The translations under genes were made by a program, and so were the position numbers. From CAYPEL01 sp036479985 (lineage in GTDB: Bacteria; Pseudomonadota; Gammaproteobacteria; DSM-19610): a DNA stretch of 64,000 nt. Location: contig CBDDAF010000003.1 of NCBI GenBank assembly GCA_965224815.1, positions 2,294,001 to 2,358,000 of the forward strand. The letters are read 5' to 3'. Below, piece by piece: positions 24,942 to 33,046 of this stretch (position 1 is its first letter; each line of letters opens with the position of its first letter). The notes under the pieces were generated by a model that was not told the origin of the DNA, did no database searches, and saw only the letters and a program-made list of their open reading frames with translations.

Positions 24942-25889
24942 GTCTTCTGGATAAGCGTCTTCGAACATTGCCGGGCTAGTTGTTTCAACCGGATCCTGAT
25001 TGTTGGTAATGGCTTGATTGATTTCTGACATGTCCATTACTTCAACCTGTGTTGTATCTTCTGCTGATTTTACAGAATTTGTAGTGGGTGCAATAATGTT
25101 TTCGGTAAGATTTGAATCTGCGGATTCCAGGATGCCGGATACTTCAGGTTCCTGACCGGGTAATTTTTCTATCAAGTCTGATGCGGTTTCAGATTCTGGT
25201 TCTGTGACGAGTATTTCGTTGCTTGTTTCGATTGTATTGACTGGAACATCAATCGATTTTGTTATTTCAGTGGCTATGATTGGCTGCTTCACAGTAGAAG
25301 ATACGGGTGTTTTTTTAATGTCAGCAGTCTTAACTGGATTAATTGTATTAACCGGTTCTGAAATGGTTAGTTGCTGGGTTGGGGTAACGGCTGTTAGAGG
25401 GTTCTGTTCAATACTGGATTGGCTGATGATAAAACGTGCAGGGTCAATTCCTGTTTTCCCCAGAGTAAAGTAAGCAGATACACAGACTAGCGTGAGAATT
25501 AACAGGCTAAGTCGTATATAGGACTGCGGTGATGCTTCTTCATCAGAATAGTCACCGTCTAACCGACTCGTATCTCTATGTCGGACTGATGTATTCCTAC
25601 CCTTATTTTTGCGTGTCTCTATCGCCATCTGCTGGCTGTGCATGCCCATCAATCGTATCAGTTGTTCCGGAGGTAATTCCATCGAAGGGTGTAATGGATT
25701 AAACGTCATCCGCTGGGCGGCAGGTTTAGTAGATTTGGCTGGAATAGAGCCTGAGTTGTTCTGACTGTTTAATTTACGGTTATGAAGTCTATGTATGCGT
25801 TCTGCAAGCTCTCTGGCAAATGCAGTCTCTTTTGATTCAAAATTCTCAAGCGATATATTTTCAGCAAGATGTGTTGTGTTTGCAGTCAC
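24936..25889 (-). CDS. Single-pass membrane protein of unknown function
   Basis: 317 residues, not recognised. The N-terminal 120 residues are polar and probably cytoplasmic (includes FARELAERIHRLHNRKL and LPPEQLIRLMGMHSQQM). One hydrophobic segment follows, YIRLSLLILTLVCVSAYFTLG (about 127-147). The rest is a low-complexity Thr/Ser/Glu/Pro-rich tail, probably periplasmic and disordered. A consensus CRP site lies about 140 bases upstream, shared with the divergent secreted-protein gene. Confidence 0.6.
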   Translation of the reverse strand: MTANTTHLAENISLENFESKETAFARELAERIHRLHNRKLNSQNNSGSIPAKSTKPAAQRMTFNPLHPSMELPPEQLIRLMGMHSQQMAIETRKNKGRNTSVRHRDTSRLDGDYSDEEASPQSYIRLSLLILTLVCVSAYFTLGKTGIDPARFIISQSSIEQNPLTAVTPTQQLTISEPVNTINPVKTADIKKTPVSSTVKQPIIATEITKSIDVPVNTIETSNEILVTEPESETASDLIEKLPGQEPEVSGILESADSNLTENIIAPTTNSVKSAEDTTQVEVMDMSEINQAITNNQDPVETTSPAMFEDAYPEDL

Positions 25890-26024
25890 GTAGTTTGCCT
25901 GTTTGAAATGAGACCGGGTAAAAAAATTCCCCCGCTAATAATAGCGACGAATCGACAATGATTATTAAGCAGTTAGCAGAATAATTGTGTGTTTTAGCTC
26001 TCACTTAATGACAAGAAAATAGTT

Positions 26025-26048
26025 ATTATGTGAACTCGTTCACATAAT
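26025..26048. promoter_or_regulatory. Consensus CRP/Vfr binding site
   Basis: TGTGA-ACTCGT-TCACA at 26029-26044 matches the CRP consensus in both half sites with the correct six-base spacer. It is embedded in a longer perfect palindrome, ATTATGTGAA-CTCG-TTCACATAAT. It sits between the divergent genes ending at 25889 (minus) and starting at 26257 (plus), and crp itself is in this window. Confidence 0.75.
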
Positions 26049-26138
26049 AATTTGTCTACAAACTTAATATAGGGTAATTACTCCTGAATCAGCGAGTTAA
26101 ACGCGTTGAAGCGTACAAGTGTTTGATCGAAGGATCGT

Positions 26139-26221
26139 CACCAATGTTGCTGGTGAAGATATTTGCAATAAAGATCAATCGCTTGAAGTCTAGTTTTACA
26201 AATTATTCCTGGAGATCCAGG
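26139..26221. promoter_or_regulatory. Two further palindromes upstream of the 26257 gene
   Basis: TCACCA-atgttgc-TGGTGA lies near 26139-26157, and CCTGGA-GA-TCCAGG at 26208-26221, 36 bases before the start codon. They may be operator or 5'-UTR structures. The rest of the 367-base gap (25890-26256) contains only the CRP site and AT-rich sequence. Confidence 0.35.
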
Positions 26222-26256
26222 TGAAATCGTTCATGGACGTTTTATGAGGTTAAAAA

Positions 26257-26934
26257 ATGAAAACTATATTCATACATAAAAAACAAACTTTAGTTGTTCT
26301 TTTGACAGGAATTTTAATGGTTCCTATGGCGGTGGCCCGTGCTGCAGGACAGGGTGGTAATCTTGATATTCAGGTGCTGGAAACAAATGGGGAAAATTTG
26401 AGTGGTGCTGCTGTTTGTATTGGTACTGCAGCCGATACAGCGCAATTTGGTTCTTCAGTGACCGATGAGCGTGGCATAGTACAGTTTCGTTCGGTACCCA
26501 AAAGTCCATTGCAAGTAACGGTTTCGCGTCCCGGTTATCAGGCAGAAACGCGGACTATGGATCCATTATATGAAGATCGTATGCTGGTTATGAAGCTGGC
26601 ATCAGGCTGGCAAAAAGGCCCAACCTGTTCTATATCAACATCGGCGGCGGATGATACAGTAAGCAACTTGATGATAACCCAGCTCGATCTGGTTGCCTCA
26701 GCTGCAAAACGTGGTGTTGTTCAGGTGACGACACATGTACGTGGTGATGCCAAGCAGATGCGTATCAGTGAATCAGCGAATTTTGCAGGTGCGAGTTGGC
26801 AGCCCTATAAGACGTCTGTAGGCTATTCACTAGGTCGTGGCCAACAGCTTTATGTGCAAGTAAGACGATATGTAAAAGCGAATGGTGCTACATTACAGTC
26901 GCTGTCACCGGTAGCGACTGCACAGGTTAAATAA
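26257..26934 (+). CDS. Secreted protein with carboxypeptidase-regulatory-like domain
   Basis: 225 residues with a Sec signal peptide (TLVVLLTGILMVPMAVARAAG, about 11-31). Residues 34-112 look like a beta-sandwich of the carboxypeptidase D regulatory type: GNLDIQVLETNGENLSGAAVCIG, VTDERGIVQFRSVPKSPLQVTVSRPGYQ. The C-terminal half is unassigned. The two Cys (in AAVCIG and GPTCSIS) could form a disulfide. It is probably CRP-controlled through the site at 26025-26048. Confidence 0.62.
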   Translation: MKTIFIHKKQTLVVLLTGILMVPMAVARAAGQGGNLDIQVLETNGENLSGAAVCIGTAADTAQFGSSVTDERGIVQFRSVPKSPLQVTVSRPGYQAETRTMDPLYEDRMLVMKLASGWQKGPTCSISTSAADDTVSNLMITQLDLVASAAKRGVVQVTTHVRGDAKQMRISESANFAGASWQPYKTSVGYSLGRGQQLYVQVRRYVKANGATLQSLSPVATAQVK

Positions 26935-26936
26935 GA

Positions 26937-27179
26937 TTACGCGTCGATATCCGGTATCAGCTGGCTGGCAATTTTTTTCAGCAGATCCTTAAGGCGTAAT
27001 TTACGCTTCTTGAGTCTCTGCAATTGTAGCTGATCCGGATAATCCGATGCGGTGAGATGATGGATGACATCATCCAGATCACGGTGTTCAACCTGTAATT
27101 CATCAAGTTTCCCCCTGAGTGCCTGGATCTCTTCTTCGTTGAGTTGCTTATTGATGGCGAGTCTCCAGAAACAGATCAA
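26937..27179 (-). CDS. YdcH/DUF465 family small protein
   Basis: Up to 80 residues, helical and charged: EEEIQALRGKLDELQVEHRDLDDVIHHL followed by a basic QLQRLKKRKLRLKDLLKKI, the DUF465 pattern. Function unknown. The frame opens with TTG 27179, directly after the stop of the upstream gene, and no ATG is available; the exact start is uncertain. It ends two bases from the end of the convergent secreted-protein gene. Confidence 0.78.
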   Translation of the reverse strand: MICFWRLAINKQLNEEEIQALRGKLDELQVEHRDLDDVIHHLTASDYPDQLQLQRLKKRKLRLKDLLKKIASQLIPDIDA

Positions 27180-27647
27180 TCAGTGATGTCCACGCCGCGG
27201 ACGCCGTTTGCGACCTTCGTAGCTGGCGATGGATTGGGTGATTTTCTGATATGGAAATTGTTCGATAGAAGCATAGACTTTTATACCATAAGCGATCAGG
27301 CCGACAATGTCTTCCACATCTGTGCGGCTACTTAATTGTGGGTGGAGTATTCGTTGCAAGCCTGTCATGCCACCATTTTGAACCTTAATCTCTTTGGTGT
27401 GGGGAAGTGGGTCCTTGATGTTTTTGAGTTTGAGGGCGAATCTGGCGTTGTTACGCAGCAGTTCTAGTAACTGAATACAGCGCTGCTGCGATGTTGCCGA
27501 CTCGCAGCTAACACCTTCCCGGTCAGCCAGATTAAAACGTGTTGCACATAGGCAGCCGCAATGCCGGCTTAGAATGGATTTCTCAAAAGCACAACGCCGT
27601 TGGTTAATGGCGTGGTAAGTGGAACGGAATTCGTCTTCCTCAACCAT
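27180..27647 (-). CDS. Conserved hypothetical, cysteine-containing protein
   Basis: 155 residues, not recognised as a named family. The N-terminal part has a cysteine group, CAFEKSILSRHCGCLCATRF, with another Cys in GVSCESATSQQRC, suggesting metal or Fe-S binding (inference). The C-terminal end is basic (GRKRRPRRGHH). It is 12 bases downstream of the next minus-strand gene and directly abuts the DUF465 start, so the three form an operon. Confidence 0.6.
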   Translation of the reverse strand: MVEEDEFRSTYHAINQRRCAFEKSILSRHCGCLCATRFNLADREGVSCESATSQQRCIQLLELLRNNARFALKLKNIKDPLPHTKEIKVQNGGMTGLQRILHPQLSSRTDVEDIVGLIAYGIKVYASIEQFPYQKITQSIASYEGRKRRPRRGHH

Positions 27648-27659
27648 GTTGGCAGGAAG

Positions 27660-27899
27660 TTATTTTTCCCATTCCCGAAGAATTGGCGCATCGCGTTTTT
27701 GCATTAATTTCTCTTCAGCATCCAGCTCTGAATCCGCAAACATGACTTTGATACTGAATTCATCCGGGTTGTCCGTTCCAGCACGCAAGCTGCGTGCGCT
27801 GTTTTTAGCATCCTTGAATGTTTCATGTACCTCAAGTTTTTCAAGGTGCTTGATTAAAGCCGTCGGACCCTGAGTAATTTTGTAAATATAGTAAGGCAT
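27660..27899 (-). CDS. Conserved hypothetical small protein
   Basis: 79 residues: MPYYIYKITQGPTALIKHLEKLEVHETFKDAKNSARSLRA..., ending LMQKRDAPILREWEK. I have seen similar small proteins in beta- and gammaproteobacteria, but they have no assigned role. It is soluble and mixed alpha/beta in appearance. It is first in the minus-strand group of three. Confidence 0.65.
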   Translation of the reverse strand: MPYYIYKITQGPTALIKHLEKLEVHETFKDAKNSARSLRAGTDNPDEFSIKVMFADSELDAEEKLMQKRDAPILREWEK

Positions 27900-27955
27900 T
27901 ATCTAATATGTCTAGTGGAACTTGGAAACTAGTATAGCAAGTTGCCAGCCCCATA

Positions 27956-28246
27956 TTACAAACCAATGCTTTCAATGCGGTTGCCCAGTGTGATTACGAA
28001 GCCATTTTGACGTGTAGCACCTTCTGGACTGTAACTAAACTGGAAAACGCGCCTGATGGACATTGAGCCTCTTTCATTGCGGGCGAGCCGCGTACGTTGT
28101 AATTGTACGGTGCCGTCGAGGAGCTGTAGGCTTTGGCGATTGCAGGTATCACGGGCGGCGGACGCTGCTGCCTCATGCGCTGACATATTGCTTTGCCAGA
28201 GCCATATAGCCAGCGCTAGAAGCAGCAATAACGATAATATGCCCAC
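27956..28246 (-). CDS. DUF3301 family membrane-anchored protein
   Basis: 96 residues with one N-terminal membrane segment (LSLLLLLALAIWLWQ) followed by AARDTCNRQSLQLLDGTVQLQRTRLARN and FQFSYSPEG, the DUF3301 pattern. Function unknown. It starts at GTG 28246, 13 bases downstream of the DUF481 gene end on the same strand. Confidence 0.78.
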   Translation of the reverse strand: MGILSLLLLLALAIWLWQSNMSAHEAAASAARDTCNRQSLQLLDGTVQLQRTRLARNERGSMSIRRVFQFSYSPEGATRQNGFVITLGNRIESIGL

Positions 28247-28259
28247 TCAGGTGAAAAGA

Positions 28260-29282
28260 TTACCAGGTGTAGGCAACCCCGGCTTTGTAGGTATGGTCAG
28301 TACTTTTGGTGCCATCAGGTGCATCACCATTCCAGTCTATGTCATATTCAACAAAGCCATTCAAGCCCATTACCAGTGGGAAGCGTGCACCTGTCTGAGC
28401 TTTGATAAGGGTGTTGTCAGCGGATTCCAGGCTCTGGATGCCACGGTGACGATGGAAGAAGTCGATCATGCCGTCAAAGAATTTTTGTTCCCAATTGACG
28501 CCCCAAACAAAACCCGCGTAGGCATTATCATCTGCATTGATAAAATTATCATCGGTATAACTCAGGCCGGCCTCAGCCGACAGTTTAAGGTCATCAGTGT
28601 TGTAGAACTGGTGACCGGCACCGACACTAAAAATGCTGCGTAAGTCGAGATCCTTGAATTTGTCTTTCTCAAAATCCAGTGCGACAAAACCATACCATTT
28701 TTCGCTGAAGAAGCGGTCATACTTGCCACCCAGTAAATACTGGTTTTTGGTAGTGGTGCCATCTGTTTCTTCTTTGTAGTAATTGGCATAACCGGTGACA
28801 CGTTGCACCGCTTTTTGTTCGCCAACGATGCGTGATCCCAGACCCACGGAACTGGTATCGGTATTACCCTTGGTGACATTTCCGGACAATGCTGCGTTAC
28901 CGTGCCAAACAAAGGGCAATGTGCCAGTAGGTGGAATAGCACCTATCGAACTGATTGAAGCCAGCCCCGGCAATTGCATGCTGGACTGATCAGTGCCAGT
29001 GACTGTTAGTCCACCGTCAGGCGTAGAGCGTAGAGTACCATTAATAACTTTGCCGTCTTGCAACACAAATTGCATCGGAGCATCAGTGTTCATCGATCGA
29101 ACTTCTGCCAGGTCAACTTCTACTGTACCGGCGTAAGACGTATCAATTTTGATTTTTCCAGCAGTTTGTTCGGTGACTGTGCCAGTCAATTTATCACCGT
29201 TGGACAATTCGACAGTATCTGCCCAGGCCAGGTGGCTGCACATTATCAGCGGCAGTATCTGCCCGATTACCCTTTTATTCAT
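28260..29282 (-). CDS. DUF481 outer-membrane beta-barrel protein (YdiY-like)
   Basis: 340 residues: a signal peptide (VIGQILPLIMCSHLAWAD), a small N-terminal domain of about 100 residues (LSNGDKLTGTV, KIDTSYAGTVEVDL), and a DUF481 barrel with alternating strands (GLGSRIVGEQ, RVTGYANYYKEETDG, GGKYDRFFSEKWYGFVALDFEKDKFKDL) ending in aromatic Trp (AGVAYTW). The final Trp instead of Phe still fits a BAM signal. Substrate unknown. The start ATG 29282 fits the signal peptide; the upstream in-frame start at 29321 is less likely. Confidence 0.83.
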   Translation of the reverse strand: MNKRVIGQILPLIMCSHLAWADTVELSNGDKLTGTVTEQTAGKIKIDTSYAGTVEVDLAEVRSMNTDAPMQFVLQDGKVINGTLRSTPDGGLTVTGTDQSSMQLPGLASISSIGAIPPTGTLPFVWHGNAALSGNVTKGNTDTSSVGLGSRIVGEQKAVQRVTGYANYYKEETDGTTTKNQYLLGGKYDRFFSEKWYGFVALDFEKDKFKDLDLRSIFSVGAGHQFYNTDDLKLSAEAGLSYTDDNFINADDNAYAGFVWGVNWEQKFFDGMIDFFHRHRGIQSLESADNTLIKAQTGARFPLVMGLNGFVEYDIDWNGDAPDGTKSTDHTYKAGVAYTW

Positions 29283-29396
29283 TGGTCTCACTCCGTATAT
29301 TGTCAATAATGATAGTTGCAAAAATCGCCAAAATTATAGCGTGATCAAATAATTAAACCGGCATCAGCATATACGAATAGATATCATTATCAAGTC

Positions 29397-30434
29397 ATGA
29401 CAGCCAATATCAGCATTCAACCTAGCGGTCACGCCTTTCTTGTTGAGAAGGACGAAACCATTCTGGAAGGAGCATTAAGATCCGGTTTGAATTTAAATTA
29501 CCATTGCAGTAATGGTACCTGTGGGGAATGTAAAGCACGTATTGTCAGCGGCGCTGCGGGTCAGATACTGCACCATGATTATGTGCTCAGTGCACAGGAT
29601 AAAACGCAGAATAAAATTTTACTCTGCCGTGCCCATGCAGCATCCGATATGGTATTGGAAGCATCTGAAGCGGGTAGTATTGATGATATACCGGTGCAGC
29701 AACTCACCACGCAGGTGCATAAAGCTGAGTTTCCAGTCGAAGACGTGGCGATGATTACTTTGCGTACACCGCGCAGTCAAACGTTGCGTTTTTTTGCGGG
29801 GCAACATATCACTCTGAGATTAAACGGCTTGAAGCCACGCAATAAATCAATTTCAAGTTGTCCCTGTAATGGTATGTATTTACAGTTTCATCAGCGCCGG
29901 GTCGAGGGTGATGAGTTTTCGGATTATATTTTTTCCAGGCTGAAGCAGCGGGAAAAAATTGCCGTTGAAGGGCCGTACGGTGGTTTTGTACTTGATGAAG
30001 CCTCTAAACGACCGGCTATTTTTATTGCCTATGACACTGGGTTTTCACCTATCAAAAGTGTCATTGAGCACGCAATATCTCTAGATGTACCACAAGCGAT
30101 CAGGTTGTACTGGATAACCCGTAAATTATCAGCGCATTACCTGGCTAACTACTGCCGGTCGTGGGAGTCTGCGCTAGATGATTTTAGTTATTTACCTCTA
30201 ACCAGTAATCTGGATCAGTTGGTTGACAGTGATGTGGAATCAGATGAACTGGATCCGGATGAGCGAGCCATGGTGCAAACTGCAAAACGAGTGATTCAGG
30301 ATTATCCGGATTTAAGTGGGCATGATGTTTATGTCAATGGTCCGCAGACAGTGTTACAGGTGATGCGTAAATTATTGCTTGATCATGGATTGCCAGTTGA
30401 TCGGTTATTTATTGATACATTAAAACGTTACTGA
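29397..30434 (+). CDS. Ferredoxin-NAD(P)H reductase-like (2Fe-2S plus FAD/NAD domains)
   Basis: 345-residue flavo-iron-sulfur reductase of the CDP-6-deoxyglucoseen reductase / phenol hydroxylase reductase type. The N-terminal plant-type ferredoxin domain has YHCSNGTCGECKARI with the fourth Cys in ILLCRA. The FAD domain follows (residues about 100-210), then an NAD-binding domain in which the usual GTGxxPxxS is altered to DTGFSPIKS. It would pass electrons from NAD(P)H to a partner oxygenase or dehydrase not seen nearby. It is divergent from the DUF481 gene. Confidence 0.8.
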   Translation: MTANISIQPSGHAFLVEKDETILEGALRSGLNLNYHCSNGTCGECKARIVSGAAGQILHHDYVLSAQDKTQNKILLCRAHAASDMVLEASEAGSIDDIPVQQLTTQVHKAEFPVEDVAMITLRTPRSQTLRFFAGQHITLRLNGLKPRNKSISSCPCNGMYLQFHQRRVEGDEFSDYIFSRLKQREKIAVEGPYGGFVLDEASKRPAIFIAYDTGFSPIKSVIEHAISLDVPQAIRLYWITRKLSAHYLANYCRSWESALDDFSYLPLTSNLDQLVDSDVESDELDPDERAMVQTAKRVIQDYPDLSGHDVYVNGPQTVLQVMRKLLLDHGLPVDRLFIDTLKRY

Positions 30435-30503
30435 TTACGATTCTTCCCATGAGTAATATGAGGAATCAACGCTATAGGTGTCCGATTTACCCGTTCAAAG
30501 CAT

Positions 30504-30517
30504 GCTAAGATATTAGC
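30504..30517. promoter_or_regulatory. Small palindrome upstream of the MbcA/ParS-like gene
   Basis: GCTAA-GATA-TTAGC, 55 bases before the start of the next gene. Antitoxin-like proteins often regulate themselves, so an operator is possible, but the five-base arms are short. Confidence 0.25.
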
Positions 30518-30571
30518 GAGTCCGTAATTCTCTCCGGGTTCGTAGCGAAGCAGGTAAACAGGTGAATAACG

Positions 30572-30970
30572 ATGTCTGAAATGACCCATGAAGAGCGTCT
30601 GGAATTAACCCGCGGAATTTTAAATATGCTGGAAGGCTGGGAAATAAAAGCCAGCGATCAACTGCTCTTGCTGGGTATTAAGGGTGTGCCTGCACGGGAA
30701 TTAATTCGTATACGTGATGAGCGCGCTATTCCGGATGATCCAGATATCATGATGCGTGTTGAGCATCTGATCAGCATTGCTGATGCGTTACGTACCACTT
30801 TCCCGTTTAGCCGTAAAATGGGTAGCTTGTGGATGCATAAGCCAAACAGGAAATTCCGTCAGCGCTCACCACTCGAAACAATGGTGCAAGATGGCATGAC
30901 CGGACTCATTTGCGTGCGTTCCCATCTTGACTGTACGTTTAGCTGGGATCAGACGGGTTCAAAAAGTTAA
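30572..30970 (+). CDS. MbcA/ParS/Xre antitoxin-like protein (solitary)
   Basis: 132 residues. The N-terminal helical region (EERLELTRGILNMLEGWEIKASDQLLLLGI) and the middle RVEHLISIADALRTTFPFSRKMGSLWMHKPNRKF match the toxin-binding domain of Xre/MbcA/ParS antitoxins; RQRSPLETMVQDGMTGLICVRSHLDC ends it. These antitoxins normally pair with RES-domain toxins, but none is adjacent on either side. It may be a chromosomal orphan with a different role. Confidence 0.78.
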   Translation: MSEMTHEERLELTRGILNMLEGWEIKASDQLLLLGIKGVPARELIRIRDERAIPDDPDIMMRVEHLISIADALRTTFPFSRKMGSLWMHKPNRKFRQRSPLETMVQDGMTGLICVRSHLDCTFSWDQTGSKS

Positions 30971-31101
30971 GGGGCATTTGATAATCTGTAGGAGCGGCTT
31001 TTGCCGCGATGGGGGCTGCAGCGTTCATCGCGGCTGAAGCCGCTCCTACAAAATTTGCATTATTCACAATAATAAAATGCACGACACATCAGAGGCTCCC
31101 T
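30969..31101. mobile_element. MITE/REP element copy 3
   Basis: About 133 bases. The REP palindrome is at 30987-31050; the left end AAGGGGCATTTGATAAT and the right end CATCAGAGGCTCCCT match the ends of the other copies. It lies between the MbcA/ParS-like gene and the zinc-ribbon gene, starting at the stop codon of the former. Confidence 0.78.
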
Positions 31102-31111
31102 GGAAAATAAT

Positions 31112-31654
31112 ATGGCATCCTTGATATTGCATCCTGCTGATGCGGACTGGCATCCAGACTGTATCGATGATTTGCATTCCCACTTACAATCTATCGGGTT
31201 TATCGGTGAGGTCTTGCCAGAGAATTTTAGCCAGGGGTTTTTGATTGGTGATAAATTTTTGACCCTGGCGACCTTTATGGGTTGTGCGCCTGCGATTAAT
31301 CTGCGACCTGATATAAAGCATCCAGATCATGAGTTTTGTTCGATTCGGCTACGGCTTGAGACGGAGGTGCCATATTTATTTGTTGCAGAAAAATATTCAG
31401 TGCCGCGTTGTCCTCACTGCCGAGCAGCAGTAAAAGTTGATATAGAAAATATACCTGCAGAAACGCAAATGACTTGTGATCAGTGCAGTGAATCCACTCC
31501 CTTACATGCATTGAACTGGCGACGGACAGCAGGTTATGCGCGTTGCTTTATAGAGATCACCGGTGTTTATCCGCAGGAAGCATTGCCTACGGAAGCGCTA
31601 CTCAATGTTTTGCAGAAATATAGTGACTGTGAATGGCGCTATTTTTACAATTAA
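31112..31654 (+). CDS. Conserved hypothetical protein with zinc ribbon
   Basis: 180 residues, no named family recognised. The central CPHCRAAV...CDQCSES (about residues 107-130) is a four-cysteine zinc ribbon. The N-terminal half is mixed alpha/beta (HPADADWHPDCIDDLHSHL), and the C-terminus includes YARCFIEITGVYPQEALPTEALL. It is soluble. It is flanked on both sides by MITE/REP elements, so it is transcriptionally isolated. Confidence 0.6.
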   Translation: MASLILHPADADWHPDCIDDLHSHLQSIGFIGEVLPENFSQGFLIGDKFLTLATFMGCAPAINLRPDIKHPDHEFCSIRLRLETEVPYLFVAEKYSVPRCPHCRAAVKVDIENIPAETQMTCDQCSESTPLHALNWRRTAGYARCFIEITGVYPQEALPTEALLNVLQKYSDCEWRYFYN

Positions 31655-31659
31655 AAAAT

Positions 31660-31762
31660 CCTTAATAATCTGTAGGAGCGGCTTTAGCCGCGATGGGGCT
31701 GCGGTGTTCATCACGGCTAAAGCCATTGCAATAGATTCTCGCTAAATTATTTAGAAATATCC
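31660..31762. mobile_element. MITE/REP element copy 4 (degenerate)
   Basis: The left half is intact (TGTAGGAGCGGCTTTAGCCG from 31671). The right REP arm decays after CGGCTAAAGCC at about 31724, and the far end (AGATTCTCGCTAAATTATT) resembles an inverted left end. It is probably an old, damaged copy. Confidence 0.7.
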
Positions 31763-31772
31763 TAAATCAGTC

Positions 31773-32942
31773 TCAGTCCCTGCGTAATTTACTTGATGTC
31801 GCAATCGGTGTCGGGTATCGGGCAACAATAAAATACGATGAGGCGATGAATGTTAATAGAGTGGCCAGTTGAATCAGGTAGGATGCCTGTTCACCAATAA
31901 CCTTAGATTCAGTCGCAAGTATAGCGATCAATAGTGAAAACTCGCTGATTTGACCGAGCCTTACGCCGACTTCAGCTGATAGGTTTTCCGTTTCGCCTTC
32001 ATAAATCCATAATTTTTTAAAGATCCAGGGTTTTAATAAAAGGCTGATTGCCGCCAGTATTGCCGCTGGAAAAAATACTTGTTGCATAGCGCCAAGGTCA
32101 AAGCTCGCGCCCAGACTAAAAAAGAAAACCACAAGAAAGAAGTCGCGTAAAGGGCGTAAGTTGTCAGCGATAAATCGGGATATAGGTTCTGTTGCAACAG
32201 CAATTCCAGCGATGAATGCTCCGATCTCAGGAGATAGGTTGAGCGATTCGGCAAGCTCAGCCATGCCAAGGCACCAGCCAATCGCTAGTAGAAAGATATA
32301 TTCCTGAATGGTATCGAAGCGCGCCAGTAAACGGGTCAGAATAAAACGCGAAAAACCAAAGGCGAACAATAACAAAACAGGTAAGCTCAGGCTTAATTTG
32401 ATTAATTGTTGTGAACTAATGAAACCATCACTGGTTCCGTGCAGGATCATGAGAATCAGGATGGCGATAAGATCTTGTAATAACAGAACGCTGATGATGA
32501 TCTCACCTGTATGCTGGTGATGGAGGACGGTGCTGGGTAGCAATTTGAGGCCAATAATCGTACTTGAAAACATCATGGCTGCACCGATAACCAGACATTC
32601 AATGAGTGCATATCCGAATGACCAGGCAGTAATGGCACCTAATACAGCAAACACAGTAGAGCTGATTAGCGTGACCAGCGTGGCTTTGCTGAACATGCGT
32701 AACAGATTCTGTGGGTGCAGGTTTAGACCTAGCAGGAATAGTAGAAATACGATGCCGACGTGGGAAAGATCCTGTAATAATTCGACGTCTCTAACCAGTC
32801 TCAATGAATGAGGGCCTAGTAGCATGCCCAGAAATATATAGGCAACCAGTAATGATTGCCGCGCATACAGGGCAATAGTGGCCAATACCGCAGCACCGGT
32901 AAATATGAGAAACACCGAGAATACGATGGAATGCTCTGCCAT
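31773..32942 (-). CDS. Cation:proton antiporter, CPA2 family
   Basis: 389-residue polytopic membrane protein (about 11-12 segments) of the KefB/NhaS type, with the exchanger-domain features LFLLGLNLHPQNLL, EIGAFIAGIAVATEPISRFIADNLRPLRDFFLVVFFFSLG and VRLGQISEFSLLIAILA. It stops at the membrane domain: the C-terminal TrkA-N nucleotide-binding domain of KefB/KefC is absent. It exchanges Na+ or K+ for protons; ion specificity is not visible. Confidence 0.85.
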   Translation of the reverse strand: MAEHSIVFSVFLIFTGAAVLATIALYARQSLLVAYIFLGMLLGPHSLRLVRDVELLQDLSHVGIVFLLFLLGLNLHPQNLLRMFSKATLVTLISSTVFAVLGAITAWSFGYALIECLVIGAAMMFSSTIIGLKLLPSTVLHHQHTGEIIISVLLLQDLIAILILMILHGTSDGFISSQQLIKLSLSLPVLLLFAFGFSRFILTRLLARFDTIQEYIFLLAIGWCLGMAELAESLNLSPEIGAFIAGIAVATEPISRFIADNLRPLRDFFLVVFFFSLGASFDLGAMQQVFFPAAILAAISLLLKPWIFKKLWIYEGETENLSAEVGVRLGQISEFSLLIAILATESKVIGEQASYLIQLATLLTFIASSYFIVARYPTPIATSSKLRRD

Positions 32943-33046
32943 AAGATACTATGTAGCCACGTTGGGACTAGGTTAACATACCAGATAATCAACATTCGAA
33001 TATTCCATAAATTAGGGCGTGTACCTCCTGGTGCAAGAGATTAATA

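Noticed and set aside
30572..30970. Complete toxin-antitoxin module
   Set aside because: No partner ORF with a RES or other toxin pattern within about 600 bases on either side.
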